Below, in pieces: positions 15,365 to 23,711 of a stretch of 64,000 bases of DNA. Source of the DNA: JANOMH01 sp031422295 (GTDB taxonomy: Bacteria; Pseudomonadota; Alphaproteobacteria; Rhodobacterales; Rhodobacteraceae). The notes beneath the pieces are model-generated. The model made no database searches, had not been told where the DNA came from, and was given only the letters and a program-made list of their open reading frames with translations. How positions within the stretch are numbered: position 1 is the first letter of the stretch; each line of letters begins with the position of its first letter. The translations under genes and the position numbers were made by a program. Where the stretch lies: positions 1 through 64,000 of the forward strand of contig JANOQM010000073.1 in NCBI GenBank assembly GCA_031422295.1, read 5' to 3'.

Positions 15365-16658
15365 GGGGTTTTTACACAGCCTGACGCAGGGCGAGTTGCG
15401 GGCACTGCCCTATCTGTTCGAGTTTTGGGCGCTGGACCATCAATTGCCGCCCAAGGGGGTCTGGCGGTCGTGGGTCATTCTGGGCGGCAGGGGGGCGGGC
15501 AAGACCCGGGCGGGGGCCGAATGGGTGCGGTCACTGGTGGAAGGGGCGCGGCCGGGCGATCCCGGCCGCGCATCCCGGATCGCGCTGGTGGCCGAAACGC
15601 TTGCGCAGGCCCGCGAGGTCATGGTGTTTGGCGAAAGCGGGATCTTGGCCTGTTCGCCGCCCGATCGCAGGCCGGTGTGGATTTCGGGCCGGGATATGCT
15701 GGTCTGGCCGAATGGGGCGCAGGCCCACCTGTTTGCGGCCTGCAACCCGGAGCGGTTGCGCGGCCCGCAGTTTGATGCGGCCTGGGTGGATGAGCTGGGC
15801 AAATGGCGCAAGGGGCAGGCGGCCTGGGACAATCTGCAGCTCGCGGTCCGGCTGGGCGATGACCCGCGGATTTGCGTGACCACGACGCCACGGGCGAATG
15901 TGGTGCTGCGCGACTTGCTCGACCGGTCCAGTACTGTACTGACCCATGCCCCGACGCAAGCCAACCGGGCCTATCTGGCCGATAGTTTTCTGGAAGAAGT
16001 GCAGGCCCTCTATGCTGGCACTACGAAGGGCAGGCAGGAACTGGACGGGATCATGCCGACCGATGTCGAGGGCGGGTTATGGCAGGCTAAGGTCATTGCG
16101 GCGGCTTTGGTCGCAGACCTGCCGGTCATGGACCGGGTGGTGGTGGCGGTGGACCCACCCGTGTCTGGCCATCAGGGATCGGATGATTGCGGGATTGTCG
16201 TGGTCGGTGTCACCATGCAGGGCCCGCCGCAGGATTGGCGCGCCTATGTGCTTGAGGATGCCACGGTCAGTGCCGCGTCGCCGCTGGACTGGGCCCGCGC
16301 CGCGATTGCAGCAATGGAACGGCATGGCGCCGAGCGGTTGGTGGCCGAGGTCAATCAGGGTGGCGCGATGGTGGAAACCGTGATGCGCCAGATTGATCCG
16401 CTGGTCCCGTATCGCGGCGTGCATGCCAGCAAGGGCAAGGCCGCCCGGGCTGAACCGGTGGCGGCCTTGTATGAACAGGGCCGCATCAAACATGTGCGCG
16501 GGTTGCAGCAACTGGAAGAGCAGATGGGCCAGATGACCCTGCGCGGCTATCAGGGGCGCGGGTCACCCGACCGGGTCGATGCGCTGGTCTGGGCGGTACA
16601 GGATGCGATGATTGATCCCGCCGCTGTGTGGAAGCGGCCCCGGTTGCGGGTTTTGTAG
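15333..16658 (+). CDS. GTA g2, terminase large subunit
   Basis: A 441-residue packaging motor. The Walker A motif GGRGAGKT is at about residues 51-58, followed by RAGAEWVRSL. A Walker B-like AAWVDELGKW lies near 150. The C-terminal nuclease domain includes VVVAVDPPVSG and DRVDALVWAVQDAM. GTA terminases package random host DNA by a headful mechanism. The start is taken as a TTG (LIASAPVAERE) inside the end of g1. Upstream in-frame sequence only overlaps g1 and shows no similarity. A 172-base gap holding an intergenic repeat separates it from g3. Confidence 0.93.
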   Translation: MIASAPVAEREGFLHSLTQGELRALPYLFEFWALDHQLPPKGVWRSWVILGGRGAGKTRAGAEWVRSLVEGARPGDPGRASRIALVAETLAQAREVMVFGESGILACSPPDRRPVWISGRDMLVWPNGAQAHLFAACNPERLRGPQFDAAWVDELGKWRKGQAAWDNLQLAVRLGDDPRICVTTTPRANVVLRDLLDRSSTVLTHAPTQANRAYLADSFLEEVQALYAGTTKGRQELDGIMPTDVEGGLWQAKVIAAALVADLPVMDRVVVAVDPPVSGHQGSDDCGIVVVGVTMQGPPQDWRAYVLEDATVSAASPLDWARAAIAAMERHGAERLVAEVNQGGAMVETVMRQIDPLVPYRGVHASKGKAARAEPVAALYEQGRIKHVRGLQQLEEQMGQMTLRGYQGRGSPDRVDALVWAVQDAMIDPAAVWKRPRLRVL

Positions 16659-16677
16659 GTTTGGTCAGCCGAAAGGT

Positions 16678-16710
16678 GCCTCCGGCGGGGATATTTATTG
16701 AACAAAAGAA
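16678..16710 (+). repeat. Intergenic GCCTCCGGCGGGGATATTTA element, copy 2
   Basis: GCCTCCGGCGGGGATATTTA followed by TTGAACAAAAGAA closely matches the arms at 53317-53403. It lies between GTA g2 and g3, the largest gap within the cluster. Confidence 0.7.
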
Positions 16711-16741
16711 TTGCAGGACGGTTTTGGTGCGTTGCTGGGAC

Positions 16742-16753
16742 CACCGCGCGGTG
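16742..16753. other. CACCGCGCGGTG palindrome in the g2-g3 gap
   Basis: A perfect 12-base palindrome 89 bases upstream of the g3 start codon. It may be a protein binding site or chance in GC-rich DNA. No promoter is evident with it. Confidence 0.3.
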
Positions 16754-16830
16754 CGGTTTTCCAGCGTTAAGGTTTTGATGGCAAATTGCATCAAGTGAAC
16801 CGGGAAGTGCGGCGGATCGGGGAGAAATGG

Positions 16831-18021
16831 ATGTTTGAGTTTTTGAAGCGGGACCCAGTATCAAAAGGGGCCGTTGTAGTGCCTGAGGTCAAGGCCTCGG
16901 CTGCCGGGCGGGTCGCGGCCTGGGGTGGGTCGGGGCGGGTGGCCTGGAGCCCGCGTGATGTGGTGACGCTGACCAAGGTGGGGTTTTTGGGAAATCCGGT
17001 GGGGTTTCGAGCGGTCAGGTTGATTGCCGAGGCGGCGGCGGCGCTGCCTTTGGTGTTGCAGGATGCAGTGCAGCGGTATGACGCGCATCCGGTGCTGGCG
17101 TTGCTGGCCCGTCCGAATTTGGCACAGGGGCGGGCGGAACTGTTTGAGGCGTTGTTTGGGCAGATATTGCTGACCGGGAATGGCTATCTGGAGGCGGTCG
17201 GCGGTGACGGGTTGCCGCTGGAGCTGCATGTGTTGCGGTCGGACCGGATGGCGGTGGTGCCGGGGGTCGATGGCTGGCCTGTGGCCTATGATTATACGGT
17301 TGCCGGGCGCAAGCATCGGTTTGCGGTGGGGGATGGGGTTAGCCCCGTGTGCCATATCAAGAGCTTTCATCCGCAAGATGACCATTACGGGTTTTCGGCC
17401 CTGCAGGCGGCTGCATCGGCGGTGGATGTGCATAATTCCGCGTCGCGCTGGTCGAAGGCTTTGCTGGATAATGCCGCCCGGCCCAGCGGCGCGATTGTGT
17501 ACCGGGGTGCGGATGGTCAGTCAGGGTTGAGCCAGGATCAGTATGACCGGTTGGTATCCGAGATGGAGAGCCAGCATCAGGGTGCCAAGAATGCCGGGCG
17601 GCCGATGTTGCTGGAGGGTGGCCTTGACTGGAAGCCGATGGGGTTTTCGCCGTCGGATATGGAGTTTCAGAAGACCAAGGAGTCGGCCGCCCGCGAGATT
17701 GCCGTGGCGTTTGGGGTGCCGCCGATGATTTTGGGCATACCCGGCGATGCGACCTATGCGAATTATCAGGAGGCAAACCGCGCGTTTTACCGGCTGACGG
17801 TGTTGCCGCTGGTGTCCCGCGTCGCGTCTGCAGTGGCCAATTGGCTGGAGGATTACACCGGGGAGCATCTGGAATTGCGTCCTGATCTGGATCAGGTGCC
17901 AGCCTTGTCGGTGGAACGGGATGCGGTGTGGAAGCGCGTCGGGGAGGCTTCGTTTTTGTCTGATCCGGAAAAGCGCGCGTTGCTGGGCCTGCCGGTGCTG
18001 GAGGTCGGTGATGGCAGATGA
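16831..18021 (+). CDS. GTA g3, portal protein (HK97 type)
   Basis: A 396-residue portal protein that forms the dodecameric ring through which DNA enters the capsid. Typical HK97-family stretches are VGFRAVRLIAEAAAALPL, HPVLALLARPNLAQGRAELFE, LLTGNGYLEAV and, in the C-terminal half, FQKTKESAAREIAVAFGVPPM with LGIPGDATYANYQEANRAFY. The start MFEFLKRDPV follows GGGGAGAAATGG. The longer frame adds 15 residues without similarity. It overlaps the next gene by 11 bases. Confidence 0.95.
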   Translation: MFEFLKRDPVSKGAVVVPEVKASAAGRVAAWGGSGRVAWSPRDVVTLTKVGFLGNPVGFRAVRLIAEAAAALPLVLQDAVQRYDAHPVLALLARPNLAQGRAELFEALFGQILLTGNGYLEAVGGDGLPLELHVLRSDRMAVVPGVDGWPVAYDYTVAGRKHRFAVGDGVSPVCHIKSFHPQDDHYGFSALQAAASAVDVHNSASRWSKALLDNAARPSGAIVYRGADGQSGLSQDQYDRLVSEMESQHQGAKNAGRPMLLEGGLDWKPMGFSPSDMEFQKTKESAAREIAVAFGVPPMILGIPGDATYANYQEANRAFYRLTVLPLVSRVASAVANWLEDYTGEHLELRPDLDQVPALSVERDAVWKRVGEASFLSDPEKRALLGLPVLEVGDGR

Positions 18022-18235
18022 TCGCCGTTACGGGGACTTTGCCTGTGCGCCGGGGCTGCGGATTGAGGCGCATGAGCGGTTGTCGGATGTGAAATTTGCC
18101 CAGGTGCAGGTGCAGTTGAACCGCATTGAGATGATGGTTGAGCGGCTTGAGAAACGGCTGTGGCTGGCGGTGTATGGCGTGGTGGCAGTGGTTTTGGCGC
18201 AGGGTGTGCTGCAGGTTTTACGGGTGGGGATATGA
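18011..18235 (+). CDS. GTA g3.5, small membrane protein
   Basis: A 74-residue protein with a soluble N terminus (MADDRRYGDFACAPGLRIEAHERLS), a short helical stretch (VQLNRIEMMVERLEKRLW) and one C-terminal hydrophobic segment (LAVYGVVAVVLAQGVLQVL). It matches the small gene between portal and protease in RcGTA, often called g3.5. Its role is not established from the sequence. It overlaps g3 at its start and g4 at its end (ATGA), so it is translated with both. Confidence 0.85.
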   Translation: MADDRRYGDFACAPGLRIEAHERLSDVKFAQVQVQLNRIEMMVERLEKRLWLAVYGVVAVVLAQGVLQVLRVGI

Positions 18236-18777
18236 TGGATCTGGAGCATAAGTTTGCCCGGTTGGGTGGCGATATTACCGTCACTGATGGCACTGAAATT
18301 TCGGGCTATGCATCGCTGTTTGGCGCGGTCGATACGGGCGGCGATGTGGTGCAAGTGGGGGCATATGCTGTGTCGCTGGCGTCGATTGCCGCCAAAGGGC
18401 GCAGTGTGAAGATGCTGTGGCAGCATGACCCCGCCCAGCCCATCGGCGTCTGGGATGAGGTCCGCGAGGATGCCCGGGGCCTGTGGGTCAAGGGCCGGAT
18501 TTTGACTGAGGTGGCGCGTGGCCGCGAGGCAGTGGCGCTGATTGGCGCTGGCGCGATTGATGGATTGTCCATCGGCTATCGCACGGTGAAGGCCCGCAAG
18601 GATGACAAGGGCGGGCGGATTTTGGCGGAACTGGAACTGTGGGAAGTGTCGCTGGTGACGTTTCCCATGCTTTCTGAGGCGCGGGTTGCAGCCAAGGGGG
18701 ATGATCCCGAAAGCGCCGATCTGCGCGCGTTGGCGGCGGTTTTCGATGAGGCCCGCTGGGTGTTGGGCCGCAGTTAG
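18232..18777 (+). CDS. GTA g4, prohead maturation protease
   Basis: A 181-residue HK97-family prohead protease that trims the capsid protein. Family features are ISGYASLFGAVDTGGDVV, the catalytic histidine region KMLWQHDPAQPIGVWDEV, and the serine region IDGLSIGYRTVKARKD near residue 115, then LWEVSLVTFPML. The start ATGATG overlaps the end of g3.5. The gap to g5 is 20 bases with an AAGGAG site. Confidence 0.95.
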   Translation: MMDLEHKFARLGGDITVTDGTEISGYASLFGAVDTGGDVVQVGAYAVSLASIAAKGRSVKMLWQHDPAQPIGVWDEVREDARGLWVKGRILTEVARGREAVALIGAGAIDGLSIGYRTVKARKDDKGGRILAELELWEVSLVTFPMLSEARVAAKGDDPESADLRALAAVFDEARWVLGRS

Positions 18778-18797
18778 CCCGTAATAAGGAGTTAAAG

Positions 18798-19985
18798 ATG
18801 ACAAGTCCCGAGAGCAAGGCTCGGGCCGGGGGAGATGTGTCCCCGGCTGAGGAATTGAAAACCGCAGTGCAGGTTTTCATGAGCGATTTCAAACATTTCA
18901 CCACTGACATCCAATCCCGGATGCAAATGCAGGACGAACGCATGACCAAGCTTGACCGTAAGACGATGTTTACCGGGGTCAGCCGCCCCGTTTTGGCAAT
19001 GGCCGCCGATCTGGATGCGCCGCATCAAAAGGCGTTCAATACCTATCTGCGCAGCGGTGAAGATGACGGGCTGCGCGGGCTGGAGCTGGAAGGCAAGGCG
19101 ATGTCCACGGCTGTGGCTGCCGATGGTGGTTTTCTGGTGTCGCCGCAGGCTGCTGATCTGATCAAATCGGTGCTGTTGTCTGCCGCGTCACTGCGGTCGG
19201 TCGCCAATGTCGTGAATGTCGATAGCACGTCTTATGATGTGCTGGTGGACCGCGCCGATTATGGTGCTGGCTGGGCGACTGAAACTGCGGCCACGACCGA
19301 AACCTCGACTGCGATTATCGAGAAGATCAATATTCCGCTGCATGAATTGTCCGCCATGCCGAAAGCGTCGCAGCGCCTGCTGGATGATACCGCATTTGAT
19401 CTGGAGGCCTGGTTGGCCGAGCGGATTGCCGAGAAGTTTTCGCGCTTTGAAGCCGCTGCGTTTGTGAATGGCAATGGTGTGGATAAGCCGCGCGGCATTC
19501 TGAACTATCCCGCCGTGACCAATGCGACCTGGACCTGGGGCAATATCGGCTACATTCCGTCGCTGGCCGCTGCCACGATCACTAATATCGATCCGTTTGT
19601 TGATCTGGTTTATGCGCTTGGGGCGCAATATCGCGCCGGTGCATCGTTCGTGATGAATTCGAAAACCACCGCGATTGTCCGCAAGCTGAAGGATGTCGAT
19701 GGCCGGTTCCTGTGGTCGGATGGGTTTGCCGCAGGCGAGCCTGCACGCCTGCTGGGCTATCCGGTGCTGGTGTCCGAGGACATGCCGGATGTGGCGGCCA
19801 ATACCTATCCCATCGGGTTTGGCAACTTTAATGCGGGTTATACGATTGCCGAACGCCCCGATCTGCGGGTGTTGCGCGACCCGTTTTCGGCCAAGCCGAA
19901 CGTGCTGTTTTATGCGGTCAAGCGCGTTGGCGGGGCTGTCAGTGACTTTGCAGCGATCAAGCTGTTGCGGATCGCGGTCAGCTAA
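18798..19985 (+). CDS. GTA g5, major capsid protein (HK97 fold)
   Basis: A 395-residue capsid precursor. The N-terminal ~100 residues (SDFKHFTTDIQSRMQMQDER) are the helical scaffolding-like part normally removed by the g4 protease. The mature HK97-fold region includes TAVAADGGFLVSPQAADLI, the E-loop region around YGAGWATETAATTETS, ELSAMPKASQRLLDD and the C-terminal GFGNFNAGYTIAERPDLRVL. AAGGAG lies before the start. A hairpin at 19999-20027 follows the stop and could protect or terminate part of the transcript so that capsid is made in excess. Confidence 0.96.
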   Translation: MTSPESKARAGGDVSPAEELKTAVQVFMSDFKHFTTDIQSRMQMQDERMTKLDRKTMFTGVSRPVLAMAADLDAPHQKAFNTYLRSGEDDGLRGLELEGKAMSTAVAADGGFLVSPQAADLIKSVLLSAASLRSVANVVNVDSTSYDVLVDRADYGAGWATETAATTETSTAIIEKINIPLHELSAMPKASQRLLDDTAFDLEAWLAERIAEKFSRFEAAAFVNGNGVDKPRGILNYPAVTNATWTWGNIGYIPSLAAATITNIDPFVDLVYALGAQYRAGASFVMNSKTTAIVRKLKDVDGRFLWSDGFAAGEPARLLGYPVLVSEDMPDVAANTYPIGFGNFNAGYTIAERPDLRVLRDPFSAKPNVLFYAVKRVGGAVSDFAAIKLLRIAVS

Positions 19986-19998
19986 ACCTGATCGTGGC

Positions 19999-20027
19999 AG
20001 GGCGCGGTTCCAGAGGGGGCCGCGCCT
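19999..20027 (+). other. Hairpin after the GTA capsid gene
   Basis: AGGGCGCGGTTCC can pair with GGGGGCCGCGCCT with one bulged base and two G-T pairs. No T run follows. It lies in the 156-base gap between g5 and g6 and may act in mRNA processing or stability. Confidence 0.5.
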
Positions 20028-20141
20028 GAACCGGACGCGCACAAGGGCAAACTCGTGTTGTCTAGCTGCTCCCATCCGTCCGAGCAATGCGAGCGTGGGC
20101 GTCCGGTTGGGACGGGTCGTTGGGATATTGGAGTGCGTAGG

Positions 20142-20735
20142 ATGATGTTGGTCGAAGTGACTTCGGTGCCATTGGCCGCCTTGCCGGTGGCGCAGTTCAA
20201 GGCGCATTTGCGGCTGGGCACTGGGTTTTCGGATGCGGGGTTGCAGGATGCCTTGTTGGAGAGTTTCCTGCGCGCCGCGCTGTCCGCCATTGAGGGCCGG
20301 ACGGGTAAAATACTGATCGAACGGGATTTTGCCTGGAACCTGACGGCCTGGCGGGAGTATGACCGCCAAGCCCTGCCCGTGGCCCCGGTGAATGCGATCA
20401 TCGAGATGGTGCTGATCGATGCGCTGTCGGTGGAGAGTGTTGTTGCACCTGGGTTGTACCGGCTGGTGCCGGATATGCAGCGCCCCTGTGTTGTGGCGTT
20501 AAGCGGGATGCTGCCGTCGGTGCCGGTGAACGGGTCGGTCCGTGTCGGGTTCATGGCGGGGTTTGGCCCGGATTGGGCCGATCTGCCGCCGGACCTGCAA
20601 CAGGCGGTGCTGATGCTGGCGGCGCATTATTACGAATACCGCCAGGATATGTCTTTGGGAGCCGGGTGCATGCCGTTTGGGGTGACGGCGCTGATCGAGC
20701 GCTATCGCACGGTGCGCCTGTTTGGGGGGGCGTGA
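20142..20735 (+). CDS. GTA g6, head-tail connector
   Basis: A 197-residue protein of the phage connector group (phiE125 gp8-like): VAQFKAHLRLGTGFSDAGLQDALLESFLRAALSAIE in the N-terminal part, and a C-terminal LPPDLQQAVLMLAAHYYEYR helix typical of gp6-like adaptors. It would form the ring below the portal. The start MMLVEVTSV follows GGAG. The longer open frame upstream runs through the hairpin-rich gap and is not believable. The stop overlaps the g7 start (TGATG). Confidence 0.88.
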   Translation: MMLVEVTSVPLAALPVAQFKAHLRLGTGFSDAGLQDALLESFLRAALSAIEGRTGKILIERDFAWNLTAWREYDRQALPVAPVNAIIEMVLIDALSVESVVAPGLYRLVPDMQRPCVVALSGMLPSVPVNGSVRVGFMAGFGPDWADLPPDLQQAVLMLAAHYYEYRQDMSLGAGCMPFGVTALIERYRTVRLFGGA

Positions 20736-21070
20736 TGCAACCTTTGTTAACGCGGGCTTTGGTGCTGGAAGCGCCGACACGGGTGCCGGATGGGGCAGGC
20801 GGCTATATCGTCGGTTGGGCCGTGTTAGGCACCCATTGGGCCGATGTGAAGGCCGGGTCGGGCCGCGAGATTGCAGGGCAGGTCGTGGCGGTGGCGCGGG
20901 TGCCGTACCGGGTGATTGTCCGGTCGGCTCTGGTCGGATCGACTGCCCGCCCTTTGGTTGATCAGCGGTTTCGGGATGGTTCTAGGATTTTTCGCATTCT
21001 GGCGGTGGCAGAGACGGACCCCGGCGGCCGGTATCTGACCTGTCTCACAGATGAGGAGGTCGTGGCATGA
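20735..21070 (+). CDS. GTA g7, head closure/head-tail adaptor
   Basis: A 111-residue protein of the head-tail adaptor group: LEAPTRVPDGAGGYIVGWAVLGTHW and the KAGSGREI region, followed by YRVIVRSA and DGSRIFRILAVAETD. These proteins (SPP1 gp16-like) seal the DNA-filled head before the tail attaches. It begins at the ATG overlapping the g6 stop and ends four bases into g8. Confidence 0.85.
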   Translation: MQPLLTRALVLEAPTRVPDGAGGYIVGWAVLGTHWADVKAGSGREIAGQVVAVARVPYRVIVRSALVGSTARPLVDQRFRDGSRIFRILAVAETDPGGRYLTCLTDEEVVA

Positions 21071-21474
21071 GCTACGGTGTGGCGGCGGCGTTGCAGGCGG
21101 CGGTGTATCAGCGGTTGGTGGCAAGTGTGGCCCTGACCGGGTTGGTGGGAACGGCGATTTATGATGCGCTGCCCAGTGGGATTTTGCCGCCGCTCTATGT
21201 GGCGCTGGGGCCCGAGATTGCCCGCGATGCCTCGGATGTGACGGGCCGGGGCGCGGAGCATGAGTTCACCATTTCGGTGGTAACGGACACGGCAGGCTTT
21301 GCCAGTGCCAAGACTGCGGCGGCGGCGGTATCGGATGCGTTGGTCGATGCGCCGCTGGTGCTGACGCGCGGCAAGCTGATTTACCTGAACTTTGCCCGGG
21401 CTGTCGCGGCGCGGGTTGGCACAGGTGGCGTGCGGCAGATCTCGCTGACTTTCAAGGCGCGTGTCGAGGACTGA
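21067..21474 (+). CDS. GTA g8, tail terminator-like protein (DUF3168)
   Basis: A 135-residue DUF3168 protein. Recognisable stretches are LQAAVYQRLVA, IYDALPSGILPPLYVALGPE and HEFTISVVTDTAGFASAKTAA. In tailed particles such proteins cap the tail tube and join it to the head. It overlaps g7 by four bases (ATGA). Confidence 0.87.
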   Translation: MSYGVAAALQAAVYQRLVASVALTGLVGTAIYDALPSGILPPLYVALGPEIARDASDVTGRGAEHEFTISVVTDTAGFASAKTAAAAVSDALVDAPLVLTRGKLIYLNFARAVAARVGTGGVRQISLTFKARVED

Positions 21475-21502
21475 TTTTTCCTTTTAGAATGGAGTGTTGG
21501 CT

Positions 21503-21919
21503 ATGGCAGCCCAGAACGGCAAGGACCTTTTGGTCAAAATCGACATGACCGGTGCGGGTTTGTTTGTGACCGCAGCGGGCCTGCGGGCGACGCGGATCAG
21601 TTTCAATACCGAGAGCGTTGATGTCACATCGCTGGAGTCCCAAGGGGGCTGGCGTGAGTTGCTGGCGGGGGCGGGCGTGAAATCGGCGTCGATTTCGGGG
21701 TCGGGCGTGTTCAAGGATGCCACGACGGATGAACGCGCGCGGCAGATATTTTTTGACGGCCAGACCCCCGCATTTCAGGTGATCATTCCGGGGTTTGGCA
21801 CGGTGCAGGGGCCGTTTCAGATAACGTCACTGGAATATGCCGGGTCGCATAATGGCGAGGCGACCTATGAGCTGTCGTTGGCATCAGCGGGCGAGCTGGT
21901 GTTCGTGGCGGTGGTGTGA
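21503..21919 (+). CDS. GTA g9, major tail protein
   Basis: A 138-residue tail-tube protein of the TP901-1 major tail family: MAAQNGKDLLVKID, FNTESVDVTSLESQGGWREL, SASISGSGVFKD and a C-terminal FQITSLEYAGSHNGEATYELSL. Many copies stack as hexameric rings to form the tube. The ATG at 21503 follows GGAG. A GTG three codons earlier is less likely. Its stop overlaps the start of g10 by one base. Confidence 0.92.
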   Translation: MAAQNGKDLLVKIDMTGAGLFVTAAGLRATRISFNTESVDVTSLESQGGWRELLAGAGVKSASISGSGVFKDATTDERARQIFFDGQTPAFQVIIPGFGTVQGPFQITSLEYAGSHNGEATYELSLASAGELVFVAVV

Positions 21920-22236
21920 TGGCCAATCCGTTCGCGGGCGAGGTGGCGCTGGTCGTCGATGGCCAGCGGTTCGTCTGCAAGCTGACATTGGGGGCGCTGG
22001 CCGAGCTGGAGGCGTCGCTGGGGACCGGGTCGCTGATCGAACTGGTCGAGCGGTTCGAGGGGGCGGCATTTTCCAGCCGCGATGTGTTGGCGTTGATTGT
22101 GGCCGGGTTGCGTGGCGGTGGCTGGCGCGGGGCGGTGGAAGATTTGTTGTCAGCCGAGATTGCGGGCGGGCCGGTGGGGGCTGCGAAAGTAGCGGCCGAA
22201 CTGCTGGCGCGGGCGTTCGCTGTGCCAGATGTTTGA
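21919..22236 (+). CDS. GTA g10, tail assembly chaperone-like protein
   Basis: A 105-residue protein of the 'gene transfer agent family' type: MANPFAGEVALVVDGQRFVC, LGALAELEASLGTGSLIELVER and VLALIVAGLRGGGW. In position and size it matches the tail chaperone (gpG-like) ahead of the tape measure. It starts on the last base of the g9 stop. It overlaps g10.1 by eight bases in a different frame, a layout often linked to frameshifting in phages. Confidence 0.87.
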   Translation: MANPFAGEVALVVDGQRFVCKLTLGALAELEASLGTGSLIELVERFEGAAFSSRDVLALIVAGLRGGGWRGAVEDLLSAEIAGGPVGAAKVAAELLARAFAVPDV

Positions 22237-22420
22237 TTGGCCGGGGTTGATGCGGGCGGGGATGGTCGGGTTGCGGTTGCAACCGGCGCAGTTCTGGGCG
22301 CTGACCCCCGCCGAATTGCTGCTGATGCTGGGCCTGGACGGGGCGCGACCGCCGATGGCGCGGGCGCGGCTGGAAGAATTGGCGCGGGCTTATCCGGATA
22401 AGGGGACTTGTGATGAATGA
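22229..22420 (+). CDS. GTA g10.1, small tail assembly protein (DUF2376 type)
   Basis: A 63-residue protein: MFDWPGLMRAGMVGLRLQPAQFWALTPAELLLMLG in the first half, followed by ARLEELARAYPD. It matches the small rcc01693-type protein between the chaperone and tape measure in RcGTA. It overlaps g10 by eight bases and g11 by eight bases. Confidence 0.85.
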   Translation: MFDWPGLMRAGMVGLRLQPAQFWALTPAELLLMLGLDGARPPMARARLEELARAYPDKGTCDE

Positions 22421-23069
22421 GATCGGGCGGTTGGGCGGGTTTGACAGCGAAGTGGGCGGGCTGGAGCGGTCTTTGGGTGACGCCACCACGATGACGGCGG
22501 CGTTTTCGACGCAGTTGCGCGATGTGCGCGGGGCGCTGGGCGATACGTCGAAGGATTTGCTGAACCTGGAGCGCGGGTTTTCGGGCGGGTTGAGAAAGGC
22601 GTTTGACGGGTTGGTGTTTGACGGGGTGAAGCTGTCGGATGCGTTGGGGATGCTGGCCAAGTCGATGGTCAATACGGCCTATTCGGCGGCGGTCAGGCCT
22701 GTGACGGAACATATTGGCGGGCTGTTGAGCGAGGGCGTCCAATCGCTGTTTGCAGGGATGATCCCGTTCGCCAAGGGGGGTGCGTTTTCCCAAGGGCAGG
22801 TGATGCCGTTTGCCAAGGGTGGCGTGGTGTCCGGGCCGACGGCGTTTGGGATGCGCGGCGGCATGGGATTGATGGGCGAGGCAGGGCCGGAGGCGATTAT
22901 GCCGCTGGCGCGGGGCGCTGATGGCCGGTTGGGGGTGCAGGGGTCGGGTGGGTCGGTGACAGTGACGATGAACATTTCCACGCCGGACGTGCAGGGATTT
23001 CAACGCTCGCAAGGTCAGATTGCGGCGCAGATGGCGCGGGTTTTGGGCCGGGGCGCGCGGAATAGATAG
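22413..23069 (+). CDS. GTA g11, short tail tape measure protein
   Basis: A 218-residue tape measure. It has an N-terminal helical region (LERSLGDATTMTAAFSTQL, then KDLLNLERGFSGGLRKAFD), a hydrophobic SDALGMLAKSMVNTAYSAAV segment and a glycine-rich C-terminal region with PFAKGGAFSQGQVMPFAKGG and GLMGEAGPEAIMPLARG, typical of tape measure proteins. Its short length fits the short tail of GTA particles. Confidence 0.9.
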   Translation: MNEIGRLGGFDSEVGGLERSLGDATTMTAAFSTQLRDVRGALGDTSKDLLNLERGFSGGLRKAFDGLVFDGVKLSDALGMLAKSMVNTAYSAAVRPVTEHIGGLLSEGVQSLFAGMIPFAKGGAFSQGQVMPFAKGGVVSGPTAFGMRGGMGLMGEAGPEAIMPLARGADGRLGVQGSGGSVTVTMNISTPDVQGFQRSQGQIAAQMARVLGRGARNR

Positions 23070-23078
23070 GGGTTTGCG

Positions 23079-23711
23079 ATGTCATTTGCTGAGGTGAGAT
23101 TTCCCGCGAATTTAAGCTTTGGGTCGGTTGGTGGCCCGGAGCGGCGGACTGAGGTTGTCACGCTGGCCAACGGGTTTGAAGAGCGCAATGCGCCCTGGGC
23201 CCATTCGCGCAGGCGGTATGATGCGGGGCTGGGGTTGCGGTCCTTGGATGATGTCGAGGCGCTGATCGCGTTTTTCGAGGCGCGGCAGGGCGAGTTGATC
23301 GGGTTTCGCTGGAAGGATTGGGGCGACTACAAATCGTCTGTGCCTTCTGCCGAAGTGACTGCTTTTGACCAGATTATTGCGACCGGCGATGATCTGACGG
23401 CGGTGTACCCGCTGCGCAAAACCTATGCGTCGGGCGGGGTGGAGTATTTTCGACCGATTGCCAAGCCTGTCTCGGGCACGGTGCGCATGGGTGTGGGCGG
23501 TGATGCGCTGCAGGAAGGCACCGAATATGCGGTGGATACCGCAACCGGGCTGATCACGTTTGTGCATCCGCCGTCGCTGGGATCGCTGATCACGGCAGGG
23601 TTCGAGTTTGATACGCCGGTGCGGTTCGACATTGACCGGATTCAGACCAGCGTATCATCGTTCAAAGCGGGACAGGTGCCCAATGTACCGATTATCGAGG
23701 TGCGGATATGA
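23079..23711 (+). CDS. GTA g12, distal tail protein (DUF2460)
   Basis: A 210-residue DUF2460 protein: FAEVRFPANLSFGSVGGPERRT, then NAPWAHSRRRYDAGLG, ALIAFFEARQGELIGFRWKDW and DIDRIQTSVSSFKAGQVPNV. This family forms the distal tail ring onto which the hub assembles. It overlaps g13 by four bases. Confidence 0.93.
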   Translation: MSFAEVRFPANLSFGSVGGPERRTEVVTLANGFEERNAPWAHSRRRYDAGLGLRSLDDVEALIAFFEARQGELIGFRWKDWGDYKSSVPSAEVTAFDQIIATGDDLTAVYPLRKTYASGGVEYFRPIAKPVSGTVRMGVGGDALQEGTEYAVDTATGLITFVHPPSLGSLITAGFEFDTPVRFDIDRIQTSVSSFKAGQVPNVPIIEVRI

